In this document: positions 22,424 to 33,711 of the stretch, one piece after another
How the letters are laid out: each line of letters starts with the position of its first letter
Numbering within the stretch: the stretch's first letter is position 1
Origin: Glebionis coronaria
Taxonomy: Eukaryota; Streptophyta; Magnoliopsida; Asterales; Asteraceae
Assembly: GCA_025667525.1 (NCBI GenBank)
Contig: CM046876.1
Span: 564,817,469 to 564,881,468, forward strand
Direction: 5' to 3'
Length of the DNA: 64,000 nt
Notes under the pieces: generated by a model
Seen by the model: the letters and a program-made list of their open reading frames with translations, nothing else
Database searches by the model: none
Told to the model about the DNA's origin: nothing
Made by a program: the position numbers and the translations under genes

Positions 22424-24879
22424 AAGACTTATCGATGTTCTTAATACTAGCTTATTTTGTTTCTTTCCTTTTGGTTGTTGTTTTCTTGAAAATGCAGCTT
22501 ATGAAATAGATCAGTCTCAGACGAATCATAGTCGAAGCATTCTTTTGCCATTACTATAAGGTAAATGAAATTTACTGGTTGGAGTGAATTAGGGTGGGCT
22601 TTTATTGCACCTTTAAATGCGATGAACTGATAAAAAAACAAATGCTTTTATATAATAAAATAACTTTTAGATATATTTAACTTTTATTTTATTTCTCTCA
22701 AACTTACATAATGATGTGATTTCATACCATTAAGAAAAGAAAAATACTAAAACCACAAAAGATGATTTGTCACATAATCAATGGTCTTCTCTTTCTTACT
22801 TTTGAATTCTCTCTCTTAAAACTAACCACTAATTTACTTGACACATCATTAAGTGGAAAACATTTTGTAAATTTTTTGTGATTCTATCACTTCTCTTAAA
22901 AAAATTAAAAGTCAGAACCTCAAAGGATATATGATAACATGCTAAGCCCGAATAAGGTGATAAAACTTATCGTCCACTTTAGCGTAATATGAAATATCAT
23001 TTTTCTTTACATCTCACCCAAACTATCATTCAACCGTATTTAAGCACTAAAAACTGTTGTTCATCAAAATAGTCACCTTATAAAAAATTGGATATTGCTA
23101 AATGATTCAGGCACACTTACAGTTAAAAAAATTACTAAAAAACACGCACTCAACATCACCTCGTCGTACACACTCACAAACCGATTAAAAAATTTACTAA
23201 AAAACACCCACTCCACATCACCGCTAGTACCAAGACAAACTCCCACGTGACGTCTGAATACCCGAATGAAAACTAACGCGTAACTTTTGAAACTCACGGT
23301 TAATGTGTTCTTCATTCCGTTTAGCCGAAGAATGAATTTGACTTATGAGACATATTGAGTTATAAGATATCTTGATTTAGCTCAAGTAAGTAAAAGTAAA
23401 AACTGTCAACCCACTTGCTATACGAATGTAATCAATTGCTGGACAATGAATAGTTTTCTTCCCCTCATTCTCATATATATGGAGACGAGGTTACATCATT
23501 ATTCTCTTTATAAACGAATCAATGAAGCAATCGTTTGGATCTTGTTCTTGTGCAGCTGTGCGACCTTACTTTTTTGTCGACATATATGTATGCTTGTGCG
23601 TTTCGTCTCTGAGTATCAGGACTTCCAGGCTAGTCGTTGGTCTTTAAAACACTTCATAAGTTTGACACCTGACATTTGGTTGACCAAGTTCACATTCAAC
23701 CCGTATATGCTTAACCACTGCAAAGTTGAATTTCAGCCAAAATTATATGTTACATGCTATTTGAAGAGATTGTGTTACTTTGTTTCTTGATCGCACAAGG
23801 TAAGCTTATTAAAGAGATAGTGATATTCACTTTGTCAAAAGCTTAGTACTTTAGTAGTGCATGCTAAGTCTGAGTTTGATCGACCTTAGACATTTTGAAC
23901 GCAATTAGACATTTAGACCATGTTTTCATGCCTGAGATTGCATTGATATTTGACGATTTGAAACTTCTGAAAACCTTTTTGTATTATACGTATATATATG
24001 CGAAACAAATAAAAATGTGATCTTTTTAAGTTGTGCGACGGAACCATTTGCATGCTCCTCATAAACCACTCCCGTATTTATATAATGATCTTTGAGAATT
24101 AATACGACGAGTTGTTCATAAATGATCAAAGTAGTAGAATCGGAGGATTATTATGACTACAAGCCTTTTACCAAAGACGAAAAAGATTGCTTGATATTAC
24201 GCCTATTTCCTTGTGTCTATTGTGTTATAGGGGATTGGTCTATGGATACCACATTTGCAGCTTCATAGTGTATACCTACAGATTAGCAGGTTCGTATTCA
24301 GAAAGCTGCAATTTCTATTGCAGATTCTACTCTCTTAGCATTCCTAAAGCACAAAAAAAAAAATTGCTGCCTTTTGTTGCACTGAACTTACCTAACGTAA
24401 AACAAATATTTATTCAAAGCACTCTTAATTTGTGACGACAAGTTAAGATTTCTTTGAGGAAGATCCTCTAACACGAACCTTTCAAATAAACATGAGTGGG
24501 TTGAAATCGTTAAAGCACCATAGGTGGTGTTTCAATATCTATTCCATATTTCCATTTCCAAAAATCCTTCTTAAAACAATTATTGGTAACTTATTCAATC
24601 TTAATATTGTATGACTTGTACCGTTTATTGTTGGTTAATCTGCTTCTTCCGACTATGGTTGTAAAACTTATTCTGGCTATAACTTTTTTTCTTCATAAGT
24701 TTGACTCATGACATTTGGCGGACCAAGTTCTCGTTTAAGTTTTATACACTTGACGGCAACAAAGTTGAGAGTCGACGCAAGAGTATGGGTAATAAGTAAC
24801 TACTGAGCAGAAAAAAGATAACATCAAAAACTGAAACATTTAACATCAGCTCATAGGAAAAATATGAAGTTATCAAAAG
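22424..24879. other. AT-rich intergenic stretch
   Basis: No convincing gene. A direct repeat of about 38 bp, (T)TAAAAAA.TTACTAAAAAACAC.CACTC.ACATCACC, occurs at 23123-23160 and 23185-23222. A second direct repeat, CTTCATAAGTTTGAC..TGACATTTGG, links 23650-23740 with 24692-24780. An open stretch at 23446-23790 overlaps one of those repeat copies and has no recognisable domain. Confidence 0.5.
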
Positions 24880-25510
24880 TCAACACTGTAGCTAAGTTAC
24901 AAAGTCAATCTCGAACAGATGAACACATGTTAACATCAAATCTAATAAAATTTATCTTCAGAGATTATATAATATCTTGATTAGCTTATAACTAGGTTAA
25001 AGGCTAAACTCAACTATCACCATGAGTTTGATGGATGCCAATTACAAAATATCAAACGCCAAATTCTGATTGATACATCTTAATAACTTATTAAGATGTA
25101 TCAATCAGAATTTAGCGATTGATATTTTGTAATTGGTAAGCATCAAGCTTATGGTGATACTTGATTAACAGAACTAATAAGTAACATATTCAAAAGATTA
25201 CACACCCTTAAAAACCACTATAACGATTCCAACAACTTGAGGCAAATCTTGGCGAGGCATGAGCAAGTCCATCATCAAATGGCGAAAAAGAAAAGGAAAA
25301 GGTTGGTGGCCATAGACGTTGCTTTATGTTGTACCTTGCAACGTGGTTGACGAGATGGTAAGCTTGAAGGAATTGGAAGGCTAAGACGTGAATGTGTAGT
25401 ATATCGTCGAACACCTTAGCAGATATGCTACTGCTCAAATCCAATTATGAAATTAGTTTAGTTCATTTTAGTGAAGATGAAAAGGGTAATGCCGGTGGCA
25501 AGTTGTCGTA
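24880..25510 (-). pseudogene. partial copy 1 of a dispersed F-box-like gene segment
   Basis: The segment AGGCAAATCTTGGCGAGGCATGAGCA...CATCATCAAATGGCGAAAAAG recurs at 29056-29108. On the - strand it reads HLVNHVARYNI(K/H)QR(L/I)W in both copies. Flanking DNA is also shared: 24885-25200 with 27605-27840, and 25445-25505 with 29748-29835. Only fragments remain. The F-box assignment rests on the better copy at 29034-29575. Confidence 0.4.
25016..25158. repeat. long inverted repeat (foldback), 70-bp arms
   Basis: The arm at 25016-25085 and the reverse complement of 25089-25158 agree over about 90% of positions, including an unbroken run from AAATTCTGATTGATACATCTTAATA. The loop is only about 3 nt. 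A transcript through it would form a nearly perfect hairpin. Confidence 0.88.
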
Positions 25511-25724
25511 GTCAATATAGTACATAACCATGTCTATATATTTTCTGGTGGCTTGCTTGTCTTTTTGGGTTTAAGGAAGATACAAGTATTGAGAAATAGA
25601 GTATGTGCACTAAATCTGGTGAGTGGTATTGGTGAAAGATTAGACTCAGGGGAAGATAGAAATAGATGGTGAGTAAGAAGATAAGACTGGGGGAAAATGA
25701 AAATAGAGGGAAAAGGGGCGTTCT

Positions 25725-25795
25725 TTTGGCGGGAAACAATTGGTGGGAAACAATTGGCGGGAATTAAGTTGGCGGGAAAGAATTTTGCGGGAAAT
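25725..25795. repeat. tandem repeat of TTGGCGGGAAA (E2F-site-like), 5 units
   Basis: TTTGGCGGGAAA, TTGGTGGGAAA, TTGGCGGGAAT, TTGGCGGGAAA and TTTGCGGGAAA follow each other every 14-18 bp. Weaker single copies lie near 26160-26210. The unit matches the E2F consensus TTTSGCGC/TTGGCGGGAAA, but in a gene-poor repeat this may be coincidence. Confidence 0.7.
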
Positions 25796-26318
25796 GGAGT
25801 CCACCGCAAAAAAAATGCATGAGAGAGTAAATTAAAAAGCCCGCTAAAAACTAATTTAGCTGTATGTATTTTAAAGAAAGTTTGAGAGTTGTTAAAATAG
25901 TTTATTTCAAAAAATATTATGTAAATTTTTTTGTATATATTATAAGCAAAGTAAAAAAAATGTTTAAGTTTATATATCTCAACAATATATAATGATGTAG
26001 ATTTTGGTAATTTACATGTTAAACTGTTTAATAAATAGATTTTGGTAATTTACATGGTAAAAATGTTATTTTTAGGAGGGAAGTTTGTTTTCTGGTGGCT
26101 TGCTTGTGAAGGGTTTAACTGTTTAAGGTAAGATAGGCTAGATTTAGGGGAAAATAAAATTGGCAGGAAATGAAGTGCTCTTTTGGCGGTGAAACAATTT
26201 ACGGGAAATGAAGTATTACTCCGTATTAAGTAAAAACAATAGCGCCTTCGTCATTGCTAAAAGAAAAAGTAAAAAGACTCGCTTCGAATAAAAAGAATCG
26301 TGTGTGGGTCGGTAATAG

Positions 26319-27013
26319 TACGGGTGTGCAAGAAACCAAAAACTCGAATCTAAACCGAAAAACACAAAAGAATCGAAACCTAAAAAACAGAAACCGATTG
26401 AAAAACCGATGGTTCGGTTTTGACATTTTGAAAAAACCGAAGCTTTTGGTTCTGTTTTGTTTTATCATTAAAGAAAACCAGTATAAACCGAACCGATCTT
26501 TATAAACATGAGAATATATATATATAAGTTCACGTCGAAGCTAATGGACGATTAATATGCTACGCTAGATTAATTCTATCATGTTTAATAACTAATCATT
26601 GTTTCATATGCTTATTGAACATTGACTAAATAATAAGTTTTATTCTCGATTGTTTTTTAATTAGGTTTTTATCGTTGCTATTGTGTTGATTTATACACAT
26701 AAATGATTTTTTTTTTATATATGATCTTTTTTCCTTTATTGTTAATGTTGTGTTTCTTGTTGTTATTGTTTATTTAAAACTTTTAACGGGTCAGTTTATG
26801 TTATATTCAAAATCGACTTGTAAAAGGGAAGCTCGATAAATCATATAGAAACCGAAAAAACTGAAAAACCAAACCGAAAGTAAATCGAAAACCGAAAAAC
26901 CAACTCGACATAAAACCAAAACAGAATGGTCCTAAAAATTAGAAACCGAAATTTGTTGATTCAGTTTCGATTTTATACAAAAACCGAACTAAACCGAACC
27001 ATGCTCAACCCTA
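26319..27013. mobile_element. hAT-type MITE with CCGAA-rich interior
   Basis: The left end TACGGGTGTGCA and the reversed right end TAGGGTTGAGCA match at 9 of 12 positions, the usual TAGGGGTGxGCA of plant hAT elements. An 8-bp target duplication flanks it: GGTAATAG at 26311-26318 and GTTAATAG at 27014-27021, one mismatch. The interior carries arrays of AACCGAAAAACCGA and its complement at both ends, and no transposase. Confidence 0.8.
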
Positions 27014-27021
27014 GTTAATAG

Positions 27022-29033
27022 TAAAAAAACAGGTATTGCAATGTGTCAAATTTTTGGAAATAATTAGTGTGTGCATATTAAGTTATCGGGTTATTTGTTA
27101 AAGCATTACTTATCTGTTTGGCTAATAGTTATCGGGTTAACAAATTGTAAATTCTGGTTACGTTTAACAAATTTGGTATATCCTTTCGACCAAGTCCTGT
27201 TATCGCTTCAAAATTCTTCATTTTTTTGGAGTTTTCGTCATATTATACTATCGGGATGGTTTCTTTGTCATTTGTTGCACCAAGTCCTCTAAGGGGTCAA
27301 TCTACTAAAGAATTAACAGACATTGTAATATAATTAGTTGAATTGATGAACAAAATTTTGTATTCCCTCTCAGCCCAAAAGCATGAAATGCTCAAAAACA
27401 AGTGAAATTATGTACTGAATGATCAGTGAACAACCATTCTTTATGCAATAGAAAAACTTTCAAAAAGAGTGGGGGAATCGTGTTGTTTTACAGAAATGAC
27501 CGCTACATTTATCCCAAAAGACTCCGGCAGCCAAAACCACCTTCTTTTTTTGAAGAAAAGTCACAGTAGCTGATGAATATGGTATGTACTTTTCATACAT
27601 ACCATTCACAAAAACAAAAGTCAAGCTCGAACGGGTGAAACATGTAAACATCAAATCAGACAAAATTTACCCTTACATATTACTAAATATCTTGATTAGG
27701 TTATACACCAACTAGTTTAATGGTTAAACACAACTATCACCATAAGTTCGATACAAAATATCAAACGCCTAATTATGAGTGATAATAACATTTAGAGTCA
27801 TAAAATACCTTGATTAGCATAACTAATAACTAACATATTCCAACCGGTATATAAGTGGATTTCATTGGTACCAAAAGCAGCGAGTTTCACTTGAGCTGTA
27901 TAGACTGAAAATCTGCAGTAGCGTAATAATGAGGTTTTGTTAGAAATGGCAGATCTAAAAGATGACATAAATTAACATTCAACACCTTACTATAACAGAA
28001 ACTTGTAGATCTAATATAACGTACAGTATATACCTGGTTTCCTAATCAATATTGATAGAGCAAGTAAACTAAATATATAATCTCACTAAATTCCCAATCA
28101 CGACATTAGCTATTCCTGTGGAATAATATATTTATACAAACATTTGACTATGCTATAATCCATGCACCCCTTCAAGTTAAAATCAAGCCATCATTTAGTA
28201 TGATCCGTACAAAGAGACTCATGAAGGATATTAGACTCAAAATAACAGCATCTTCTTGAAATTGTTGAGATATAAAACCATGAGAACAAACATACCATTT
28301 CGTAACCATGAGCTACTATAAAGTAACAGCAGAAGCTTTCATGATTTAGCTAATAGCAAAGCGCAGATAAACACATTAGCCATTTCGAAATATTTGAACG
28401 CGCTAAATCCCAATCAACTTTGATATATAAAGAGCATACCAAGTATGTCAAGATCAATGGGTAAACTGATGTTGCGATCAACATGCCAAACTAAGATCCT
28501 ATCCAATATATGTGATGCATAACTCCTTGATATTAGTACTATCATTCCTAACTTTCAAATAAAGCATAACGCCTAGCTGTTACAATGATCATTCCAATCC
28601 AATATATGTGATGCAAACAAAAACTTCAAGAAAGTTGAGGGCATAATACATTTCAAACCAATGCGTACTTTATAGTCCTATTAACAAACCAAACGCACCC
28701 TTAAAATCGTTGTTTCACACAAACCCCTATAATAATTCCCACAACTCGAGTCCAGATACACTCGAGTGGAAAGGATAAGCATGTTTTTTTGCATTTCTCC
28801 TCAAATCTTACTGATAGTGTGTGATCAGTATAACAAAAGACACTCGACTGATTCCTTAAATGAGATTATAACATATATAACGCCTAGCTATTGCAAACAT
28901 CGTCCCTATGCAGATTATATCCGCATCATGACATTGATATTAATTCAGTTTAAAGAAAACATAAACATACAAAATATAATTGTTGAAAAGAAAGAGAAGA
29001 AGGTTATACCATATCGCTTGAATCTTCAAAGAG
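27022..29033. other. intergenic stretch with a duplicated segment
   Basis: 27605-27840 is a diverged copy of 24885-25200, without the foldback partner arm. An imperfect repeat ATTCCAATCCAATATATGTGATGCA / CTATCCAATATATGTGATGCA occurs near 28500 and 28590. No gene is recognised; open stretches such as 28766-29170 run through the repeated segment in the wrong frame. Confidence 0.45.
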
Positions 29034-29575
29034 TCATGGCATGGGAAAGGTCAACCTCGAGGCAAATCTTGGCGAGGCATGAGCAGGTCCATCATCAAAT
29101 GGCGAAAAAGGAAAGGACAAGGTTGGTAGCCATATACGTTGGTGTATGTTGTACCTTGCAACGTGGTTGATGAGATGGTAAGTTGGGGGTTGACCATCGC
29201 CGAACGCCACTGAGTAAAGCATATTGTCTTGAACAAGTGAAAAATCGCACCTCCTACTCCTCTAGCATCTCCTCCTACTAGTTGTTCACCACCAGTAATC
29301 CCCAAAAATCGTGCATCCATAATCACCCAAACTCCAACAGGGGAGTCAAATACAAAAAGTCTTGGGGCATTGTGAGCAATAGAGACATAAAAAATGGTAA
29401 AACTGTCTTGTTGTGGGTGACTGGTGATAGAGAGATGGTGGGGAATTTGAAACATATTGGGTGGAAAGCTTGGAGTAGATACATTAAGCAAAAAATATCT
29501 ATGCCCAAATGGATTAAGAATTAATAGAGTATTATGAACGGGACCAAGTCTATACAACGATAAACTCGCACACAT
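29034..29575 (-). pseudogene. F-box-associated-like protein fragment, copy 2
   Basis: On the - strand one open frame (29575 to 29051) gives LILNPFGHRYFLLN, LFVFDSPVGVWVIMD and GVGGAIFHLF. It continues after a one-base shift in an overlapping frame as LYSVAFGDGQPPTYHLINHVARYN. The order resembles the C-terminal half of plant F-box proteins: an N-P-x-x-R-x-x-x-L segment, then a VFDS..G.W strand, then a line describing a displayed value. The N-terminal F-box itself is missing and the frame is broken, so it is a relic. The family would act in SCF ubiquitin ligases. Other beta-propeller families remain possible. Confidence 0.35.
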
Positions 29576-29908
29576 ATCAACAAAATGTATAGATTCAAAG
29601 TATTCTAACCAATGAAGCTAAGGTTGAATAGGAATACTCAACAGCCTTCTATCCGAAACACTATAATCATACAAAACACCGGAACGCTAATACCCTTTTG
29701 TCTTACAATGACTAAAAAACAACTACCAGTCTGTCTCAAATCCGGAGTACTATGAAATTAGTTTAGTTCACTTTTTTCAAGATGAAAACCATGGACGGGT
29801 GATAGATGAACAAACTCCCCAATGATAGTGGGCTTGTGGTACAAGTTGACATCATGAGGTTAACGTGGGGAGTTGCCAATACCAAAAGATCAGAGTAACA
29901 CGGCCCAG

Positions 29909-30091
29909 TCACCGAAATAATACCACGAATAAATCCCCGACAGCGTACACGAGGTGACCATCACGATAAGCCACGGAGTAAAGGGTGCGGTCTTGAACAA
30001 TTGAAAAATCTGCAGCTCCTACTCCTACTCCTGGTAGTTGTTGAGCACCCGAAACCCCAAAAAGTCGGCATCCATGAACACCCACTGTCAC
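29909..30091 (-). pseudogene. F-box-associated-like fragment, copy 3
   Basis: The 60-codon - strand frame reads VGVHGCRLFGVSGAQQLPGV and then FSIVQDRTLYSVAYRDGHLVY. This aligns with VGVWVIMDARFLGITGGEQL and the LYSVAFGDG piece of the neighbouring copy at 29034-29575. It is a short third relic about 350 bp from copy 2. Confidence 0.35.
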
Positions 30092-30659
30092 AGAAAACGC
30101 TATGAGCCCATAAGTGTCATAAATAAGACAAAAAATCGAGGCTTATGTTATATAGCCGAAACAAACAAGCTCATAAGCCGCATATAAGTTTAAACATTCA
30201 CCCCGGAAATACATACATACCTTGAGTTATATTGATCGCCATATCCACTGCCATTGATCTCTTTATATCATGATGTATGACCTTCATGTTAATTTGAAAG
30301 GAACTGAAACCCCATCTGGAATATGAACAAATGCATATAATAAATCTTGAATTAAGAGGAGGAGAAGAAGTAGGTGAGTTTTGACGTTTGTTTGAGGTGA
30401 CTATTTAAGGAAGATAAGGATATGCGATTCTATTACCCAACGGATATTTGTGTTTGTTTTCTATTATCCGGTGGACATTTGTGTTTGTTTTGGTTTCATC
30501 CCAACCTTTCGTTTCTTGTTTAGTTCGATCCGTGTGAATACAACGGAGGGCTGTGATCAAACATTCATTCTATTATAGTTGGATCCGTGTGATGTTTTGT
30601 TTTTTTCTTTGGGCTTCAATTTGTGAAATCAATGTTGGGTAGTTGTAGAAATTGATCAA

Positions 30660-30713
30660 ATCATGACAAATAAGCTAGAATGGTTATCATGACAAATAAG
30701 CTAGAATGGTTAA
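30660..30713. repeat. 27-bp perfect tandem duplication
   Basis: ATCATGACAAATAAGCTAGAATGGTT occurs twice in direct succession. Confidence 0.9.
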
Positions 30714-31779
30714 AAATGTTTTAGGAGTTGGAGTTAAATATTCAACCCAAGAATCGGTCCTAAGAGAGAAGGGTACTATGATAAAGGTAATTTTTCAAAT
30801 TTGGGCATCAGTGTCACATCACACCAATAAAATTAACAAAAATATCTCTCACTCACAACACACCCAACTCTCTTCACTTGAGCTCCACCACTATCTTTTT
30901 TTTTCTTCACACAAATTTAGATTCACAAATACTTAAATAAAAATACACTACGAAAATAAAAATACAATTTTAAACTAAATACGTTTTAAAGATTTATAAA
31001 AATTATAAAATTTTAACCATAAAATGTTAATTACCAAACCCCGTTAGTAAAAATTATAAATATAATTAAAAAAAATATCCACTCCACCCATCCTTTCTTC
31101 TTCTTCTTTGTTTACAAAAAAACACACACATACCACACACACCTGAAAACACACACACCACACACACCTTTTCAAAAGAAAGAAACAAGAAGAAACAGAA
31201 AAAAGAATTAAAAAAATGAAGAAAAAACAAGAAAAGTCATCGTCGTTCATATTTCGATTTTTCGAAATTTGTATGGCGAAGAGGGGGTGCGTGTGGCAAC
31301 GAAGGATGACAAGACACTGCGAGCGTGTCACGTCGTTCCGACGGGCTCTCCACCATCGTGACACCTTTCTCGCTAATAGTACATAAATTAAGAGATATAA
31401 TATAGTATATAAAGATGTTCAATTGGTCATTCAATGTGACATGGAAAGATTGGATGTAAATCTTAGTGTCGTCGTATGAATTCTTCGTGAACCATCTTTT
31501 ATTTCATTCGTGTATTTTTAATTAAATATTATTATTTTGGTCATTTATGTATAACAACCGATTGGTATAAATCGTTGATAAACTTAGTCTAAGAAACATG
31601 GTAAGGTTGTTGAGGCTTCACTAATTACTTAATTAGTGATAAGATATTAAGGCGGCTAAGTAGTGATTTAATTGTTGTTTTGAAACTTTTGATGGAAATC
31701 GGGTTTAAGTTCGTGTTCGTTTAAAAAGTAAATTACACGAGTAAAAGTAAAATCACTACTTGGTTGGGTGAGGAAAGAT
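30714..31779. other. intergenic, low-complexity
   Basis: Contains CT/TTC-rich and CACACA-rich stretches (31078-31172). The open frames here on the - strand are low-complexity Cys/Val/Phe translations of the CA repeat. No gene was recognised. Confidence 0.5.
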
Positions 31780-32310
31780 TGTTAAGGATCGAGAACGACG
31801 GACAAGAAACCTTGTGCAACTAGTGGGTGCCCTAGAAGACAAACATATTTGTGTGGAGAGCGTTAAAAGGGAAAGTTCCAGTTCATGAGGAGTTATAAGA
31901 GGTATTTATTTAGATACAAAGTTGTGCTCGTGCTTTGATAGTGTGGTGGAATCATACGTTCATAGTTTAGTTTAGTGAAATTTTGTTGTGAGTGTGTGGG
32001 GATTTTTTTATTTTTTATTTGGAAACTGGGAAATGTTAATGCCTTTTCTGGTGGTGAATTATATGCGGCTAATGAAAATGTTTATATTCCTAACTATTCT
32101 TCTCAGCTTTGGTAAGCGGTAATATGAACATTCGGGTATTTTATTTGGAAAATGAGGAATGAATGGGTTTTTAAATGAAAAGTGTCGAGTATAACAAAAA
32201 TTATGCAAGACATTCAGTTCGAGAGTTTCGAATAGATTACTAGAAGGACGAGAAATTCAAGCGGCATTGATTGGCAACAATGGATTAGAGAACGTTCAAA
32301 GTGCAAGATA
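31780..32310 (+). pseudogene. LINE reverse-transcriptase zinc-binding (zf-RVT) C-terminal remnant
   Basis: Pieces in drifting frames follow the order of the LINE-type zf-RVT region. KTNIFVWRALKGKVPVHEEL stands for the PxKxxxFxWRxxxxxLPTxxxL segment. Then come a degenerate Cys/His part and FVVSVWG-like sequence. RNEWVFK and FEWITRR..SSGIDWQQWI stand for the tail seen in plant LINE polyproteins (xRNxxVFxxK ... WxxxR ... W). Several stops are present. It lies just left of the MULE. Confidence 0.6.
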
Positions 32311-32561
32311 CAATATAATGTAGTAGTAAAGTCTTGTTAATGATTTCTAAGTTTCGTGTTTCTAGTGCAAGTGTATCAGTGAGTTGGTCATTGGTATCCA
32401 TTTAATTTATTGGGATAAGAGGGTCTGCATATGTTCAAGGCTTGCCCATTCATTGGTGCTAGTGGATATTCAAATGGGTCAATGTGTATGATGTGTGCAA
32501 CTGGTGACCCATATCGACAACATATTTTTGACTTACTTAGTTGGTTTTGGCATTTTTCTAA

Positions 32562-32880
32562 GGGCGAATTCTCAAAATGCCCTCAAAACGTAAGTAAGTG
32601 GGTGTTAATTTCCCTATGACTTTTGAGTCTATAAAGGCATCCTGGGCATCCCAAGCATCCGAGTCACCTAGTCCCGGTTGACGACACGTGTACTTGGTAG
32701 GTGAGAGAAATACGCAGGTGTGGTATTTAATGTGGAGGCATCTTGCACTTTATACACGAGGCATCAATTTTAAAAAATGTTAAAGTACTTTAAAGTCGAG
32801 GCATCCTATAAAATACCGAGGCAACCATCGTATAAAATAACAAGGCATCCGTATATGTTTTACTGTATATTTAAGGCACC
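32562..32880 (+). repeat. left terminal inverted repeat of MULE
   Basis: After the terminal GGGC block, shared stretches with the right end include AATGCCCTCAAAAC, AAGGCATC.TGGGCATCC, ACACGTGTACTTGG and a run of GAGGCATC words spaced roughly 25-40 bp. Identity is patchy, so the termini are old. Confidence 0.82.
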
Positions 32881-32897
32881 TTATAAAAACTTTTACA

Positions 32898-33167
32898 CCA
32901 ACCCCCATCTTCATCGTTTGCCAGATAAACACACACTTTACACACACATATGAACATTGTTTTTTCTGGTTTTCAAAAAGAACAACGATTTCTCCAATCA
33001 TGAAAGCTATGAATTGTGTTTGAATCCAATACCAACCCCCATCTTCATCGTTTACCAGATAAACATACACTTTACACACACATAATAACATCGTTTTTTC
33101 TGGTTTTCAAAAATTATAACGATTTCTCCAATCATTAAAGCTATGAATTGTGTTTGAATCCAATAGA
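32898..33167. repeat. 134-bp tandem duplication next to left MULE terminus
   Basis: The unit begins CCAACCCCCATCTTCATCGTTT and ends TTGTGTTTGAATCCAAT. The second copy starts 134 bp after the first with few differences. It lies between the terminus and the first gene, a region that should hold that gene's promoter or leader. Confidence 0.9.
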
Positions 33168-33502
33168 TTTATTTAGTCAATCCTGGTACAATGAAAAATC
33201 ATAAACCAATCCAATTGGGCTGCTAATGATTTAATCATTAGTTAAAGAAACAATCGACTATTCTGGTAACTAAGTCTTATCCCTTTCAATTAATTATGTT
33301 TGTCATTTTGATTATAATTAATTCAGTTTGTTAGTTTCATCTATTTAGAAGATTAGCACAGTGTTCATTTTCTAGTTTGATTACAACTTATTCAGTTTGT
33401 CAATTTTATAGATTTACAAGATTAGGTATGCATATAACACATGGTGGTTGGTAACGTTGTTGACGTGTATCTACAATGTTTGATTTTATGTACTTGTAGG
33501 TA

Positions 33503-33711
33503 ATGGAAGGGAAATTAATAATTACTAGTAAATTGAAATACTTCAGTTTAATTAGTGGCAAATTAAATTAAAAAAGAAGTAAGCTGTTTAGACGTACGTG
33601 CTTTGGAAAGTGGTTAGGATTATACCTAGTTCACCACGACCAAGTTTTGATTTATTGGATTCTGCGTACACAACATTATGTTGATGAAGCCATGTATGAC
33701 TTGCCACTAAT
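33503..33711 (+). pseudogene. DUF1985/Ulp1-type MULE gene, first exon part (cut by Sirevirus)
   Basis: An ATG at 33503 opens a frame with the DUF1985 start (GKLIITSKLKYF, then FRRTCFGKWLGLYL). A TAA at 33569-33571 breaks it. The frame runs without a gap to the CTAAT target site at 33707-33711, where the retroelement begins; coding sequence resumes on the other side at 55861. DUF1985 is a domain of unknown function found beside C48 proteases in MULE-borne plant genes. This fragment is the N-terminal quarter of that domain. Confidence 0.75.

Noticed and set aside
23446..23790. 114-codon open frame with hydrophobic segments
   Set aside because: No recognisable domain. Part of it is a repeat copy whose partner at 24.7 kb is not open, so it is probably chance.
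28766..29170. 134-codon + strand frame at 28.8-29.2 kb
   Set aside because: It runs antisense through the F-box-like segment duplicated at 25.2 kb, where the + frame is not kept.
31044..31364. Cys/Val-rich - strand frame of 106 codons
   Set aside because: It translates a CACACA and CTT low-complexity stretch.
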